This document shows positions 24,989-32,650 of a stretch of DNA of 64,000 nt, in pieces. The notes under the pieces were generated by a model. It was not told where the DNA came from. It worked only from the letters and a program-made list of their open reading frames with translations, and did no database searches. Position 1 is the stretch's first letter. Each line of letters opens with the position of its first letter. The DNA is from Mitsuokella sp047974105 (lineage in GTDB: Bacteria; Bacillota; Negativicutes; Selenomonadales; Selenomonadaceae), in the NCBI RefSeq assembly GCF_047974105.1, contig NZ_JBHYRS010000011.1, forward strand, positions 1 to 64,000, written 5' to 3'. The position numbers and the translations under genes were made by a program.

Positions 24989-25546
24989 TCAGACTTCCAT
25001 GACTTCTTTTTCTTTGACGGCCTTGGCATCATCGGCAAGCTTGACGTATTTGTCGACGAGCTTCTGCATGGATTCCTGACCGCGCTTCGACTCATCTTCC
25101 GTGATTTCCTTAGCTTTCTCCATCTTCTTGAAGGCTTCATTGCCATCGCGGCGGATGTTACGCAGAGCGACTTTGGCCTCTTCCGTCTTCTTATTGACCG
25201 TCTTGACGAGTTCCTGACGGCGTTCCTGCGTCAAAGCCGGGATAGAAAGGCGGATGACCGTGCCGTCCGAGTTTGGTGAAAGGCCGAGGTCCGACTTCAT
25301 GATGGCGACTTCGATATCATGAAGAATGGATTTTTCCCACGGCTGAATCGTAATCATACGCGGCTCCGGCACCGTGACCTTGGCAATCTGGTTGACAGGC
25401 GTCGGTGCACCGTAATAATCGACCATGACCTTGTCCAAAAGGGACGGCGTAGCACGGCCTGCACGCAGCGAAGCAAATTCATGCTTGAGCGCTTCGATGC
25501 TCTTTTTCATGCGGTCCTCATGGGACGCGAGAATATCTTTTACCAT
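24989..25546 (-). CDS. frr: Ribosome recycling factor
   Basis: RRF releases ribosomes from mRNA after termination together with EF-G. The 185-residue product is the usual length. It shows the three-helix-bundle signature: EDRMKKSIEALKHEFASLRAGRATPSLLDKV, VDYYGAPTPVNQIA, PWEKSILHDIEVAIMKSDLGLSPNSDG and LTQERRQELVK. Its ATG overlaps the pyrH stop (TAATG), so the two are probably translationally coupled. Confidence 0.97.
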   Translation of the reverse strand: MVKDILASHEDRMKKSIEALKHEFASLRAGRATPSLLDKVMVDYYGAPTPVNQIAKVTVPEPRMITIQPWEKSILHDIEVAIMKSDLGLSPNSDGTVIRLSIPALTQERRQELVKTVNKKTEEAKVALRNIRRDGNEAFKKMEKAKEITEDESKRGQESMQKLVDKYVKLADDAKAVKEKEVMEV

Positions 25547-26271
25547 TATTCTTTTCCTCCTACCGTCGTGCCGATTTCCTCACCGAGTGCAGCGCGGACG
25601 ATGTTCTCGTGATCATCGATATTGAAGACGAGAAGCGGAATCTTATTGTCCATGCAAAGGCTTGTAGCCGTCGTATCCATGACCTGCAGGCCCTTGTTGA
25701 GGATCTCGATATAAGTCAGCGAATCGAATTTCTTCGCATTGGCATTCTTGTTCGGATCGCTGTCATAGATGCCGTCCGTGCCTTTCTTGGCCATGAGGAT
25801 GACATCGGCTTCGATTTCAGCAGCACGCAGGGCAGCCGTCGTATCCGTCGAGAAATACGGATTGCCCGTGCCGGCGCCGAAGATGACAACACGGCCTTTT
25901 TCCATATGGCGGATGGCCTTGCGGCGGATGTACGGCTCAGCGACCTGACGCATTTCGATGGCGGTCTGTACGCGCGTATCAACATCCTGCTTTTCAAGGG
26001 CATCCTGCAGGGCAAGTGCATTCATAACCGTAGCCATCATGCCCATGTAATCTGCCGTAGCACGGTCCATGCCCTTGGCAGAGCCAGCAAGACCGCGCCA
26101 GATATTACCGCCGCCAACAACGATGGCAACATCGACACCGCGTTCGCGGATTTTCTTGATCTGCTTGGCGATATCTTCGACAACAGCCGGATTGATACCA
26201 AAGCCCTGATCGCCAGCGAGCGATTCACCACTGAGTTTCAGGACAATGCGTTTATATTTTGCTGCTTCCAA
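25546..26271 (-). CDS. pyrH: Uridylate kinase
   Basis: Hexameric bacterial UMP kinase making UDP for nucleotide-sugar and RNA synthesis. The product (241 aa) has the amino-acid-kinase fold: IVLKLSGESLAGD, VVGGGNIWRG, and GTGNPYFSTDTTAALRAAEI. I chose TTG 26271 because GGAGG lies 7 bases before it. The upstream in-frame ATG at 26286 consists of the ribosome site itself (ATGGAGG). The gene begins a unit with frr, the small ORF and ferredoxin, downstream of the tsf terminator. Confidence 0.95.
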   Translation of the reverse strand: MEAAKYKRIVLKLSGESLAGDQGFGINPAVVEDIAKQIKKIRERGVDVAIVVGGGNIWRGLAGSAKGMDRATADYMGMMATVMNALALQDALEKQDVDTRVQTAIEMRQVAEPYIRRKAIRHMEKGRVVIFGAGTGNPYFSTDTTAALRAAEIEADVILMAKKGTDGIYDSDPNKNANAKKFDSLTYIEILNKGLQVMDTTATSLCMDNKIPLLVFNIDDHENIVRAALGEEIGTTVGGKE

Positions 26272-26322
26272 AATACTTACCTCCATCTAAATATCACTGC
26301 ATCTTTCTCTATTATAACCTTT

Positions 26323-26358
26323 AAAAAAAGAGAACACAATCCATTATGTGTTCTCTTT
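26323..26358 (-). terminator. Terminator after tsf
   Basis: 12-bp perfect stem (aaagagaacaca 26327-26338 with tgtgttctcttt 26347-26358) with a T7 run on the minus strand. Confidence 0.92.
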
Positions 26359-26387
26359 CTTTCCATTTTTACCCTGCGTTCCGGTAA

Positions 26388-27257
26388 TTATTTCATCTGA
26401 GCAGCGACTTCAGCAGCGAAGTTCTCCTGCTTCTTCTCGATGCCTTCACCAAGCTGATAACGCGTGAAAGCCGTTACCTTGACATCGCCGAGGATATCGC
26501 TGATCGTCTTGTCGGAATCCTTGACGAAAATCTGTTCATTGAGGCAGACTTCTTTGTAGTACTTCTTGATGCGGCCATCCACGATGCGCTCGATGATCTT
26601 AGCCGGTTTGCCTTCTTCTTCAGCCTGCTTGCGGGCAACTTCCTTCTCATGCTCAACGACGTCAGCCGGAACACCCGTCTCATCGATAGCAATCGGATTT
26701 GCTGCAGCAATCTGCATAGCAACATCTTTGCCGAGCTCAGCGCTGCCGCCCGTCAGGTCAACGAGGACACCGATCTTGCCGCCCATGTGAATGTAGCTTG
26801 CGACACGGCCTTCCGTCTCATAGCAGGCGAAACGGCGCAGCGAAATCTTCTCGCCGATCGTAGCCGTAGCTTCCGTTACGAGGGAAGCTACCGTCTTGCC
26901 ATCGATTTCGCTGTTATTAAGTGCATCGAGGTCAGCCGGTTTCGTGTCAGCGACGTGTTTTGCAATCTTTTCTGCCAGTGCACGGAACTGCTCATTGCCG
27001 GCAGCGAAATCCGTCTCGCAGTTGACTTCGACGAGAGCACCGACTTTTGCATCTTCGCTGATGTAAGCGACAACAGCGCCTTCTGCAGCGATGCGGCCAG
27101 CTTTCTTCGCAGCCTTGGCGATGCCCTTTTCACGGAGCCAGTCAATTGCCTTTGCCTTGTCGCCATCCGTAGCCGTCAGAGCTTTTTTGCAGTCCATCAT
27201 GCCTGCGCCAGTGGTCTCGCGCAGCTCTTTTACCATTGCAGCCGTAATCTTTGCCAT
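26388..27257 (-). CDS. tsf: Elongation factor Ts
   Basis: EF-Ts is the nucleotide exchange factor of EF-Tu. The 289-residue product starts with the UBA-like N-terminal domain (MVKELRETTGAGMMDCKKAL). It contains the TDF motif in VEVNCETDFAAGNEQF that contacts EF-Tu and two core subdomains, ending DVKVTAFTRYQLGEGIEKKQENFAAEVAAQ. ATG 27257 follows AGGAGG. It lies 74 bases after rpsB, with a strong hairpin in between. Confidence 0.97.
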   Translation of the reverse strand: MAKITAAMVKELRETTGAGMMDCKKALTATDGDKAKAIDWLREKGIAKAAKKAGRIAAEGAVVAYISEDAKVGALVEVNCETDFAAGNEQFRALAEKIAKHVADTKPADLDALNNSEIDGKTVASLVTEATATIGEKISLRRFACYETEGRVASYIHMGGKIGVLVDLTGGSAELGKDVAMQIAAANPIAIDETGVPADVVEHEKEVARKQAEEEGKPAKIIERIVDGRIKKYYKEVCLNEQIFVKDSDKTISDILGDVKVTAFTRYQLGEGIEKKQENFAAEVAAQMK

Positions 27258-27280
27258 TGGTTCTTTTCCTCCTAATAAAA

Positions 27281-27312
27281 AAGAGGAGCAAGGGATAACT
27301 CCCTTACCCCTC
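27281..27312 (-). terminator. Intergenic hairpin between rpsB and tsf
   Basis: A 13-bp stem with two wobble pairs (gaggagcaaggga 27283-27295 and tcccttacccctc 27300-27312) is followed on the minus strand by six T. It probably makes tsf expression lower than rpsB by partial termination. Confidence 0.75.
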
Positions 27313-27331
27313 CCGGTCTTTTTATCGAATC

Positions 27332-28057
27332 TTATTCAGCAGCCGGAGCTTCAGCAGCTTCCGCTTCGCTGTCCTCACCCTGACGGCCCTCGAGGACTGC
27401 ATCAGCCATGCGGCCCGTGAGGAGCTTGACGGCGCGGATAGCGTCATCGTTGCCCGGAATGACATAGTCGATCTCATCCGGATCGCAGTTCGTATCAACG
27501 ATAGCAACGATAGGAATGTTGAGCTTGCGTGCCTCAGCGACAGCAATGCGCTCCTTGCGCGGATCTACGATGAAGAGTGCGCCCGGCAGCTTGTTCATCT
27601 CTTTGATGCCGCCGAGGTACTGCTCGAGCTTCTCCATCTCATGACGGAGACCCTGAACCTCTTTCTTCGTGAGGACTTCGAACGTGCCGTCTGCTTCCAT
27701 AGCCTCGAGCTCTTTGAGACGGGCAATGCGCTTCTGGATCGTGCGGAAGTTCGTCATCATGCCGCCGAGCCAACGCTCATTGACATAGAACTGGCCAGCA
27801 CGCGTAGCTTCTTCTTTGATGGCTTCCTGAGCCTGCTTCTTCGTGCCGACGAACAGAACGCTCTTGCCCTCTTCTGCAACGCTGCGCAGGAAAGCATAAG
27901 CCTCGTCAACCTTCTTGACCGTCTTCTGCAGGTCAATGATGTAGATGCCGTTGCGCTCCGTGAAGATGTACTTTGCCATCTTCGGGTTCCAGCGGCGCGT
28001 CTGATGTCCGAAATGGACACCTGCTTCAAGTAACTGTTTCATGGAAATAACTGCCAT
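27332..28057 (-). CDS. rpsB: 30S ribosomal protein S2
   Basis: The 241-residue product starts MAVISMKQLLEAGVHFGHQTRRWNPKM, with the family's conserved YIFTERNGIYIIDLQKT and VLFVGTKKQAQEAI. LGGMMTNFRTIQKRIARLKELE and PGALFIVDPRKERIAVAEARKLNIPIVAIVDTNCDPDEIDYVIPGNDDAIRA follow. ATG 28057 has AGGAGG upstream; a longer in-frame reading begins inside the leader and is not used. Co-directional with tsf, as in most bacteria. Confidence 0.98.
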   Translation of the reverse strand: MAVISMKQLLEAGVHFGHQTRRWNPKMAKYIFTERNGIYIIDLQKTVKKVDEAYAFLRSVAEEGKSVLFVGTKKQAQEAIKEEATRAGQFYVNERWLGGMMTNFRTIQKRIARLKELEAMEADGTFEVLTKKEVQGLRHEMEKLEQYLGGIKEMNKLPGALFIVDPRKERIAVAEARKLNIPIVAIVDTNCDPDEIDYVIPGNDDAIRAVKLLTGRMADAVLEGRQGEDSEAEAAEAPAAE

Positions 28058-28159
28058 GTTGGTGCACCTCCTGTTTTTTTCTTCCGCGTCCTTCATCTCT
28101 CTGCACCACCCTCTTTGGGGCACAGGGCAGCGATCAGGCCGCGTGCTATTTTTACACCG
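28058..28159 (-). promoter_or_regulatory. rpsB leader with pairing potential
   Basis: The roughly 100-base untranslated leader contains GCACGCGGCC near its 5' side and GGACGCGGAAG near its 3' side, which can pair around a GC-rich middle (CTGCCCTGTGCCCC). Autoregulatory S2-binding leaders are known in other bacteria; whether this is one is inference. Confidence 0.4.
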
Positions 28160-28165
28160 CTAAAA

Positions 28166-28194
28166 ATTATATCATAAGTAAGAGTCCTTGACAA
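28166..28194 (-). promoter_or_regulatory. Promoter of rpsB
   Basis: On the minus strand TTGTCA (28194-28189), 17 bases and a perfect TATAAT (28171-28166). Confidence 0.8.
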
Positions 28195-28251
28195 TCATCT
28201 TATCCGAAAATTTTTCGAGGTATTTTTCTATTATTTTTGAAGAAAATATTA

Positions 28252-28276
28252 TTGTTGTAGTGATTATTTACAACAA
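28252..28276. promoter_or_regulatory. Inverted repeat upstream of the dicarboxylate carrier
   Basis: TTGTTGTA (28252-28259) and TACAACAA (28269-28276) form 8-bp perfect arms around 9 bases. It lies in the 230-base intergenic region and is a possible operator. Confidence 0.45.
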
Positions 28277-28311
28277 TACACGCAGGAATCGATGTCAGTT
28301 TCTGTATATTG

Positions 28312-28330
28312 TATGTATACGGTATACATA
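28312..28330. promoter_or_regulatory. Perfect 9+1+9 palindrome upstream of the carrier promoter
   Basis: TATGTATAC, one base, GTATACATA: a perfect 19-bp palindrome centred about 56 bases before the predicted transcript start. Symmetry and the GTATAC core resemble GntR-family operators, and the position suits an activator. The regulator is not in the window. Confidence 0.6.
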
Positions 28331-28341
28331 TCTTCTATTAA

Positions 28342-28370
28342 TGGACAAAGATGCACATTTTATCTATAAT
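28342..28370 (+). promoter_or_regulatory. Promoter of the dicarboxylate carrier
   Basis: TGGACA (28342-28347), 17 bases, perfect TATAAT (28365-28370), with the start near 28377 and a leader of about 50 bases. Confidence 0.75.
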
Positions 28371-28427
28371 TAAAAATATGATAAGGAAATGGTATCATAC
28401 ATCATCATAATTAAAGGAGTGAGCCTC

Positions 28428-29645
28428 ATGAACTTATCAATCAAGATTTTTATTGCGCTCGTACTGGCCGTCATAGTCGGCCTGATTGCGGGCGAACCTG
28501 CACTTCCCTTCATTAACTGGTGGATTGCCCCAATCGGCACGATCTTCATCAACCTCATCAAGATGATGATTGTACCGGTTGTGCTCTGCTCACTGGTCGT
28601 CGGCATGACGAGCCTTGGCGATACGACAAAGCTCGGCCGCATCGGCATCAAGACGATTGGCCTCTACCTCGTCACGACGGCTATCGCCATCGTCATCGGC
28701 TTTGGTGTTGCAGGTCTTGCACATCCGGGTGTCGGCCTGCAGATGACGTCGGATGCAGTCGTCAAGGTCAAAGAAGCACCTTCCATCATGCAGGTCTTCG
28801 TTGCGATGGTTCCGGCTAACCCAGTTCAGTCCATGGCTAAAGCCGAAATTCTGCCGGTCATCGTCTTTGCACTGTTCCTCGGCGTCGGTATTTTGAAGGT
28901 CGGCGGCGAACGCGCCGATCTCCTCATCAGATTCTTCGATGCCTGTGCAGAAGTTTCCTATAAGATCATCGGCATCGTCATGAGCTTTGCTCCAATCGGT
29001 GTCTTTGCCCTGCTCCTGCCGGTCGTCGCCAAGAACGGTCCGTCCGTCCTGCTGCCGCTGATTTCCGTCATTGCCTGCGTCGCAGTTGGCTGCGTCATCC
29101 ATGCGGTCTGCGTGTATTCTTCCCTTGCCAAAATCTGGGGCGGCCATACGCCTATGCAGTTCTTCCGCGGCATGAGTGAAGCCATGCTCATTGCCTTCAC
29201 GACGTGCTCGAGTGCTGCTGCCCTGCCGGTCAACATGAAGAACTCGCAGGAAAAGCTCGGCGTTTCGCGCGATGTTTCCTCGTTCGTCCTGCCGCTTGGT
29301 GCCACGATCAACATGGATGGCACGGCTCTTTACATGGGCGTCTGCTCACTGTTCATCGCGAACGTCTTCGGCATTGACCTCACGTACGGCCAGATGGCCA
29401 TGATCGTCCTCACGGGTACGCTCGCTTCCATCGGTACGGCAGGTGTGCCGGGTGCCGGTCTCATCATGCTCGCCATGGTCCTGCAGAGCGTCAACCTCCC
29501 GATGGAAGGTCTCGCCCTCGTCGCCGGCATCGACCGTGTCCTCGATATGTTCCGTACCTGCCTGAACATCACGGGTGACGGTGCTGTAGCCATTGTTATG
29601 GATCAGGAAGAAAAGAAATACGCCGCGAAAAAAGCCGCAGCGTAA
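28428..29645 (+). CDS. Dicarboxylate/amino acid:cation symporter (DAACS family)
   Basis: Membrane symporter of the GltP/DctA family for glutamate, aspartate or C4-dicarboxylates with Na+ or H+. The 405-residue product has eight hydrophobic segments and two re-entrant hairpins. It shows FINLIKMMIVPVVLCSLVVGM, the serine-rich AFTTCSSAAALPVNMKN hairpin, LPLGATINMDGTALYMGVC and GTAGVPGAGLIMLAMVLQSVNLP. ATG 28428 follows AAAGGAG. It is a single-gene unit with its own promoter, a perfect palindrome upstream and a terminator. The exact substrate cannot be read from the sequence. Confidence 0.93.
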   Translation: MNLSIKIFIALVLAVIVGLIAGEPALPFINWWIAPIGTIFINLIKMMIVPVVLCSLVVGMTSLGDTTKLGRIGIKTIGLYLVTTAIAIVIGFGVAGLAHPGVGLQMTSDAVVKVKEAPSIMQVFVAMVPANPVQSMAKAEILPVIVFALFLGVGILKVGGERADLLIRFFDACAEVSYKIIGIVMSFAPIGVFALLLPVVAKNGPSVLLPLISVIACVAVGCVIHAVCVYSSLAKIWGGHTPMQFFRGMSEAMLIAFTTCSSAAALPVNMKNSQEKLGVSRDVSSFVLPLGATINMDGTALYMGVCSLFIANVFGIDLTYGQMAMIVLTGTLASIGTAGVPGAGLIMLAMVLQSVNLPMEGLALVAGIDRVLDMFRTCLNITGDGAVAIVMDQEEKKYAAKKAAA

Positions 29646-29675
29646 GCGCTCCTTTTCATAAATGCACATCTGCCC

Positions 29676-29710
29676 AAAACCTCGCAAGACGAAATACTTG
29701 CGAGGTTTTT
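29676..29710 (+). terminator. Terminator after the dicarboxylate carrier
   Basis: Perfect stem aacctcgcaag/cttgcgaggtt with an 8-base loop and a T5 tail. Confidence 0.9.
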
Positions 29711-29736
29711 CTATATCAAAAACGAGATATAATTGC

Positions 29737-30214
29737 GATGACGAGGCGGGCAGAGGGGAGACAACGTTTCGCAGGGCAGTTTGCTAAAAATATTTTTTGC
29801 CCTTTATGGCATCCCGAAAAAAACAAAAACGCGCTTCGCTTGAACGATTGTTCTTTTTCCGGGATTCTAGTTGGCAAAAAATATTTTCTTTACGCAAACT
29901 GCCAATGCTCCGCTTTTGTCTCCCCTCTGCCCTCAAGTTTATGCACAGTACGCAGCATCTCATAGTGACAAAAAGGAAGTGCATAAGGTGCGGCGGCAGA
30001 GCCCCAATAAGAGGAGCGTTCGAATTTCTGCGTGAAGAACCTATTTTTGTCTTCCTCTATTCCCCGCGAAAAGAGTTACCGTTCAAGCACCAGCGCGTTT
30101 TACTCTTTTCGCGGGATAAATTAGGAGACAAAAATAGGTTTAGCAGAAATTTGCCGCGGAACGTTGGGGCCCTGCCGCCGCACCGCCCTCATTGCCGCAG
30201 CGTTGTCTCCCCTC
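29737..30214. repeat. Composite element of three adjacent hairpins inside an outer inverted repeat
   Basis: Three stem-loops lie head to tail with no gene among them. Hairpin 1 (29748-29932) pairs 29748-29764 with 29916-29932 (17/17), 29775-29784 with 29894-29903 (10/10) and 29787-29801 with 29873-29887 (15/15). A short hairpin (29939-29946 with 29979-29986, 8/8) follows. Hairpin 2 (29987-30184) pairs 29987-29999 with 30172-30184 (13/13), 30023-30031 with 30143-30151 (9/9), 30038-30051 with 30127-30140 (14/14) and 30063-30076 with 30102-30115 (14/14). An outer repeat pairs 29753-29766 with 30201-30214 (14/14). Open frames here are by-products of the symmetry and lack ribosome sites. It may be a non-autonomous mobile element or a structured RNA; neither is proven. 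Confidence 0.85.
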
Positions 30215-30251
30215 GTCCCTGCTCACTTTATACAATATAGACAAAATAGAT

Positions 30252-30288
30252 AAAAAAGCTGCTCTCCCAGCAAAGGAAAGCAGCTTTT
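30252..30288 (-). terminator. Terminator after the amino-acid permease
   Basis: 10-bp perfect stem aaaagctgct/agcagctttt. On the minus strand it is followed by further T bases. Confidence 0.85.
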
Positions 30289-30297
30289 GGATTTTAT

Positions 30298-31677
30298 TCA
30301 ATGAAGTGCGCGTGCGGCGCTTGTGGCGCGACGGCGCTGGCGCAGGCGGTACCATGCCATCGGGACGATGAGCATCGGGATGCCGGCGTAGAGGGCTTCA
30401 CGCAGTTCCGGCTCGAAGACCATGACGACGAGGCAGAAGACCTGAGCCCAGATGCCAAACAGTGTGACATATGGGAAGAACGGCGTCTTGTAACGCAGTT
30501 TTTTGTCCGTGCCGAGAGCAATCATGCGCTTGCGGCTGCGGTACTGGCTCCAGCAGATGGAAATCCACGCGATGGCGCCCGTAAAGCCCGAGACAGCCAA
30601 AAGATACGTATAAAGCGCCGAATCCGGGTCAAACGAATAAAGCAGGATGACGGCCCAGCAGGCACAGATCGAAACGAGAATGGAGCGCGACGGCATGCCG
30701 TTCTTGTTGATGTAGCCGAGCGTGCGCGGTGCCATATCCATGCGGGCAAGGGCGTGCAGCGCACGGGCTGCGCCGTAAAGGCCGGAGTTCGAACACGAAA
30801 TGGCGGCCGTCAGGATGACAAATGCAAAGAACGCGCCGAAGCCCGAGAAGCCATACTGTGTGACTGCTGCGGCAAAGACACTTTCGTCGAGGCCGGCTTT
30901 ATCCCACGGCAGGATGGAAATCAAGAGCGAAATCGGGATGATGTAGAGCGCGATGATGCGCCACGTCACATTGCGCACAGCAATTGGGATGCTCTTTTCC
31001 GGATTCTCGCATTCACCGGCGGCAAGGCCGATAATTTCAGTGCCCTGGAAGTTGACCAGGATGATGACCATCGTCAGTACGATGGACCAGTAGCCGTTCG
31101 GTGCGAAACCGCCGCTGCCAAGAAGGACCTTTGTGCCGATATAGCCCTGGTCGCCGATGAGGCCGAGGCAGATGAGCGCGGCCACGATACTAAAGGCTGC
31201 GAGTGCGATGATCTTAATCAGAGACAACCAGAATTCGCTCTCGCCGAACTTATCGACATGAAACAGATTGAGAATCGTCACCAGCAGTCCAAAGAAAACA
31301 GCCCACCAGAGCTGACTGACTGCCGGTATAAAATTATTCATGATGATGCCAGCGGCAATCATCTCGGATGGAACGTATGCAACCCAGGTCGTCCAGTAGG
31401 CCCAGCCCACGCCGCAGGCCCAGGTCGGTGAGATATGCTCACGCGCATACGTGACAAAAGAACCTGAAACAGGTTTTTCCACCGCCAGCTCCGCAAGGCA
31501 GAGCATGACGCAAAGCACGATGACCCCGCCCAAAAGATAGGCGAGTATCGCGGCCGGGCCCGCTTTTTCGAGAACATACCCGGTGCCGAGGAAATAACCA
31601 CTGCCGATGACCCCGCCCAGCGAAATCAGCTGCAGATGGCGATTCTTTAACCCTCTGTTCATTTTCGATTCGTTCAT
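30298..31677 (-). CDS. Amino acid permease (APC superfamily)
   Basis: Twelve-helix inner-membrane amino acid/H+ symporter of 459 residues. The first helix has the characteristic unwound segment ISLGGVIGSGYFLGTG. The conserved consensus loop reads FQGTEIIGLAAGECENPEKSIPIAVRNVTWRI, and SCSNSGLYGAARALHALARMDMAPR follows. The pattern is that of the AAT/LysP-type permeases of proteobacteria and Firmicutes. The amino acid carried is unknown. The 5' end is taken as ATG 31677 with AAGG close upstream; ATG 31662 is possible. Confidence 0.9.
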   Translation of the reverse strand: MNESKMNRGLKNRHLQLISLGGVIGSGYFLGTGYVLEKAGPAAILAYLLGGVIVLCVMLCLAELAVEKPVSGSFVTYAREHISPTWACGVGWAYWTTWVAYVPSEMIAAGIIMNNFIPAVSQLWWAVFFGLLVTILNLFHVDKFGESEFWLSLIKIIALAAFSIVAALICLGLIGDQGYIGTKVLLGSGGFAPNGYWSIVLTMVIILVNFQGTEIIGLAAGECENPEKSIPIAVRNVTWRIIALYIIPISLLISILPWDKAGLDESVFAAAVTQYGFSGFGAFFAFVILTAAISCSNSGLYGAARALHALARMDMAPRTLGYINKNGMPSRSILVSICACWAVILLYSFDPDSALYTYLLAVSGFTGAIAWISICWSQYRSRKRMIALGTDKKLRYKTPFFPYVTLFGIWAQVFCLVVMVFEPELREALYAGIPMLIVPMAWYRLRQRRRATSAARALH

Positions 31678-31881
31678 TACCTTAATAACACAACCTTCCC
31701 AGCGCCGCTTCGATCTGTGATTTGTATAGCATTGCCATCCGCGACACTTCCATTATTTCTACTAAAGGATACTACAAAACGAGCGTAATTACCATACCTT
31801 CGTCAATAAAATTTTCTGATGAGGACAAGAGCCGCAAAAATACGGTATAATATTAAGAAGGAAATTTTCAGGGAGGCAGCT

Positions 31882-32520
31882 ATGAACCTTTATCGAACCA
31901 TTCGCGAAAAAGACGCTTCCGTCGAAACGCTCTATGAAATACAGAAATCAAAATTCATCACCCATATCCGCCATGTTGAAAATGAAGAAGAAGCCCGCGC
32001 CTTCATCCAGTCGATGAAGAAAAAATACTTCGATGCCCGCCACAACTGTTCAGCCTACGTGCTCGGCGAACGCGCGGACAAGCAGAAATCCAATGATGAC
32101 GGCGAACCCGGCGGCACGGCCGGCAATCCAATCCTCGAGGCCATCAAAAAAAACGATTTGACCGATGTCGTCATCGTCGTCACACGCTACTTCGGCGGCA
32201 TCAAGCTCGGAGCCGGCGGTCTCATCCGCGCTTACGGCCACGCGGCTGTGCTTGGCATCGAAGCAGCCGCCTGCATCGAAATGACACCATTTACGGAGCT
32301 TTCCGTGACCATTGGCTATGACCTGCTCGCTGCCATTGAGCACTGGCTGCGCCAGGAAGAGATCCGCACGGAGCCGGCCGATTACGCCGAAAACGTCACC
32401 CTGCACCTGCTGCTGCCGCCCGCAGACGTAGAAAAGCGCCTGACCGAGCTGCGCGACCTCACGAGTGCCAATTTTTCCTTTGCCAAGGGGGAAACGCGCC
32501 GCTTAGCCCTGCCCTGCTGA
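31882..32520 (+). CDS. yigZ: YigZ/IMPACT family protein
   Basis: A 212-residue cytosolic protein of the UPF0029/IMPACT family. The N-terminal domain contains IQKSKFITHIRHVENEEEARAFI, KYFDARHNCSAYVLG and the signature DDGEPGGTAGNPILEAI, then VVTRYFGGIKLGAGGLIRAYG. The C-terminal DUF1949-like domain starts near residue 140. The bacterial role is not established; proposals include regulation of translation or proteolysis. ATG 31882 follows GGGAGG, and TATAAT at 31846-31851 is a likely -10 box. No operon partner. Confidence 0.92.
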   Translation: MNLYRTIREKDASVETLYEIQKSKFITHIRHVENEEEARAFIQSMKKKYFDARHNCSAYVLGERADKQKSNDDGEPGGTAGNPILEAIKKNDLTDVVIVVTRYFGGIKLGAGGLIRAYGHAAVLGIEAAACIEMTPFTELSVTIGYDLLAAIEHWLRQEEIRTEPADYAENVTLHLLLPPADVEKRLTELRDLTSANFSFAKGETRRLALPC

Positions 32521-32549
32521 CCTTTCGCACAGCTCTGCCTCATCCTGCA

Positions 32550-32579
32550 TTGACAAGCGGCAAAGCTGTACTTTATAAT
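32550..32579 (+). promoter_or_regulatory. Promoter of the transsulfuration pair
   Basis: TTGACA (32550-32555), 18 bases, TATAAT (32574-32579). The leader is only about 65 bases and shows no SAM-riboswitch or T-box core. Confidence 0.75.
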
Positions 32580-32650
32580 ACTCTCATATATACATACTGG
32601 AACGATATGTCTTTCTTATTTTATACTGCTGATGTTGAGGAGGAATTCCC

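Noticed and set aside
29737..30214. Retron msr-msd or group II intron fragment
   Set aside because: Inverted repeats are suggestive, but no reverse transcriptase lies on either side and no domain V-like or branched-G motif was seen.
29797..30240. A 147-codon plus-strand frame inside the hairpin element
   Set aside because: Built from the palindromic arms, no ribosome site, composition unlike any protein; its frame is a by-product of the repeats.
32521..32650. SAM riboswitch or T-box ahead of the metI-like gene
   Set aside because: The predicted leader is only about 65 bases and lacks the conserved cores.
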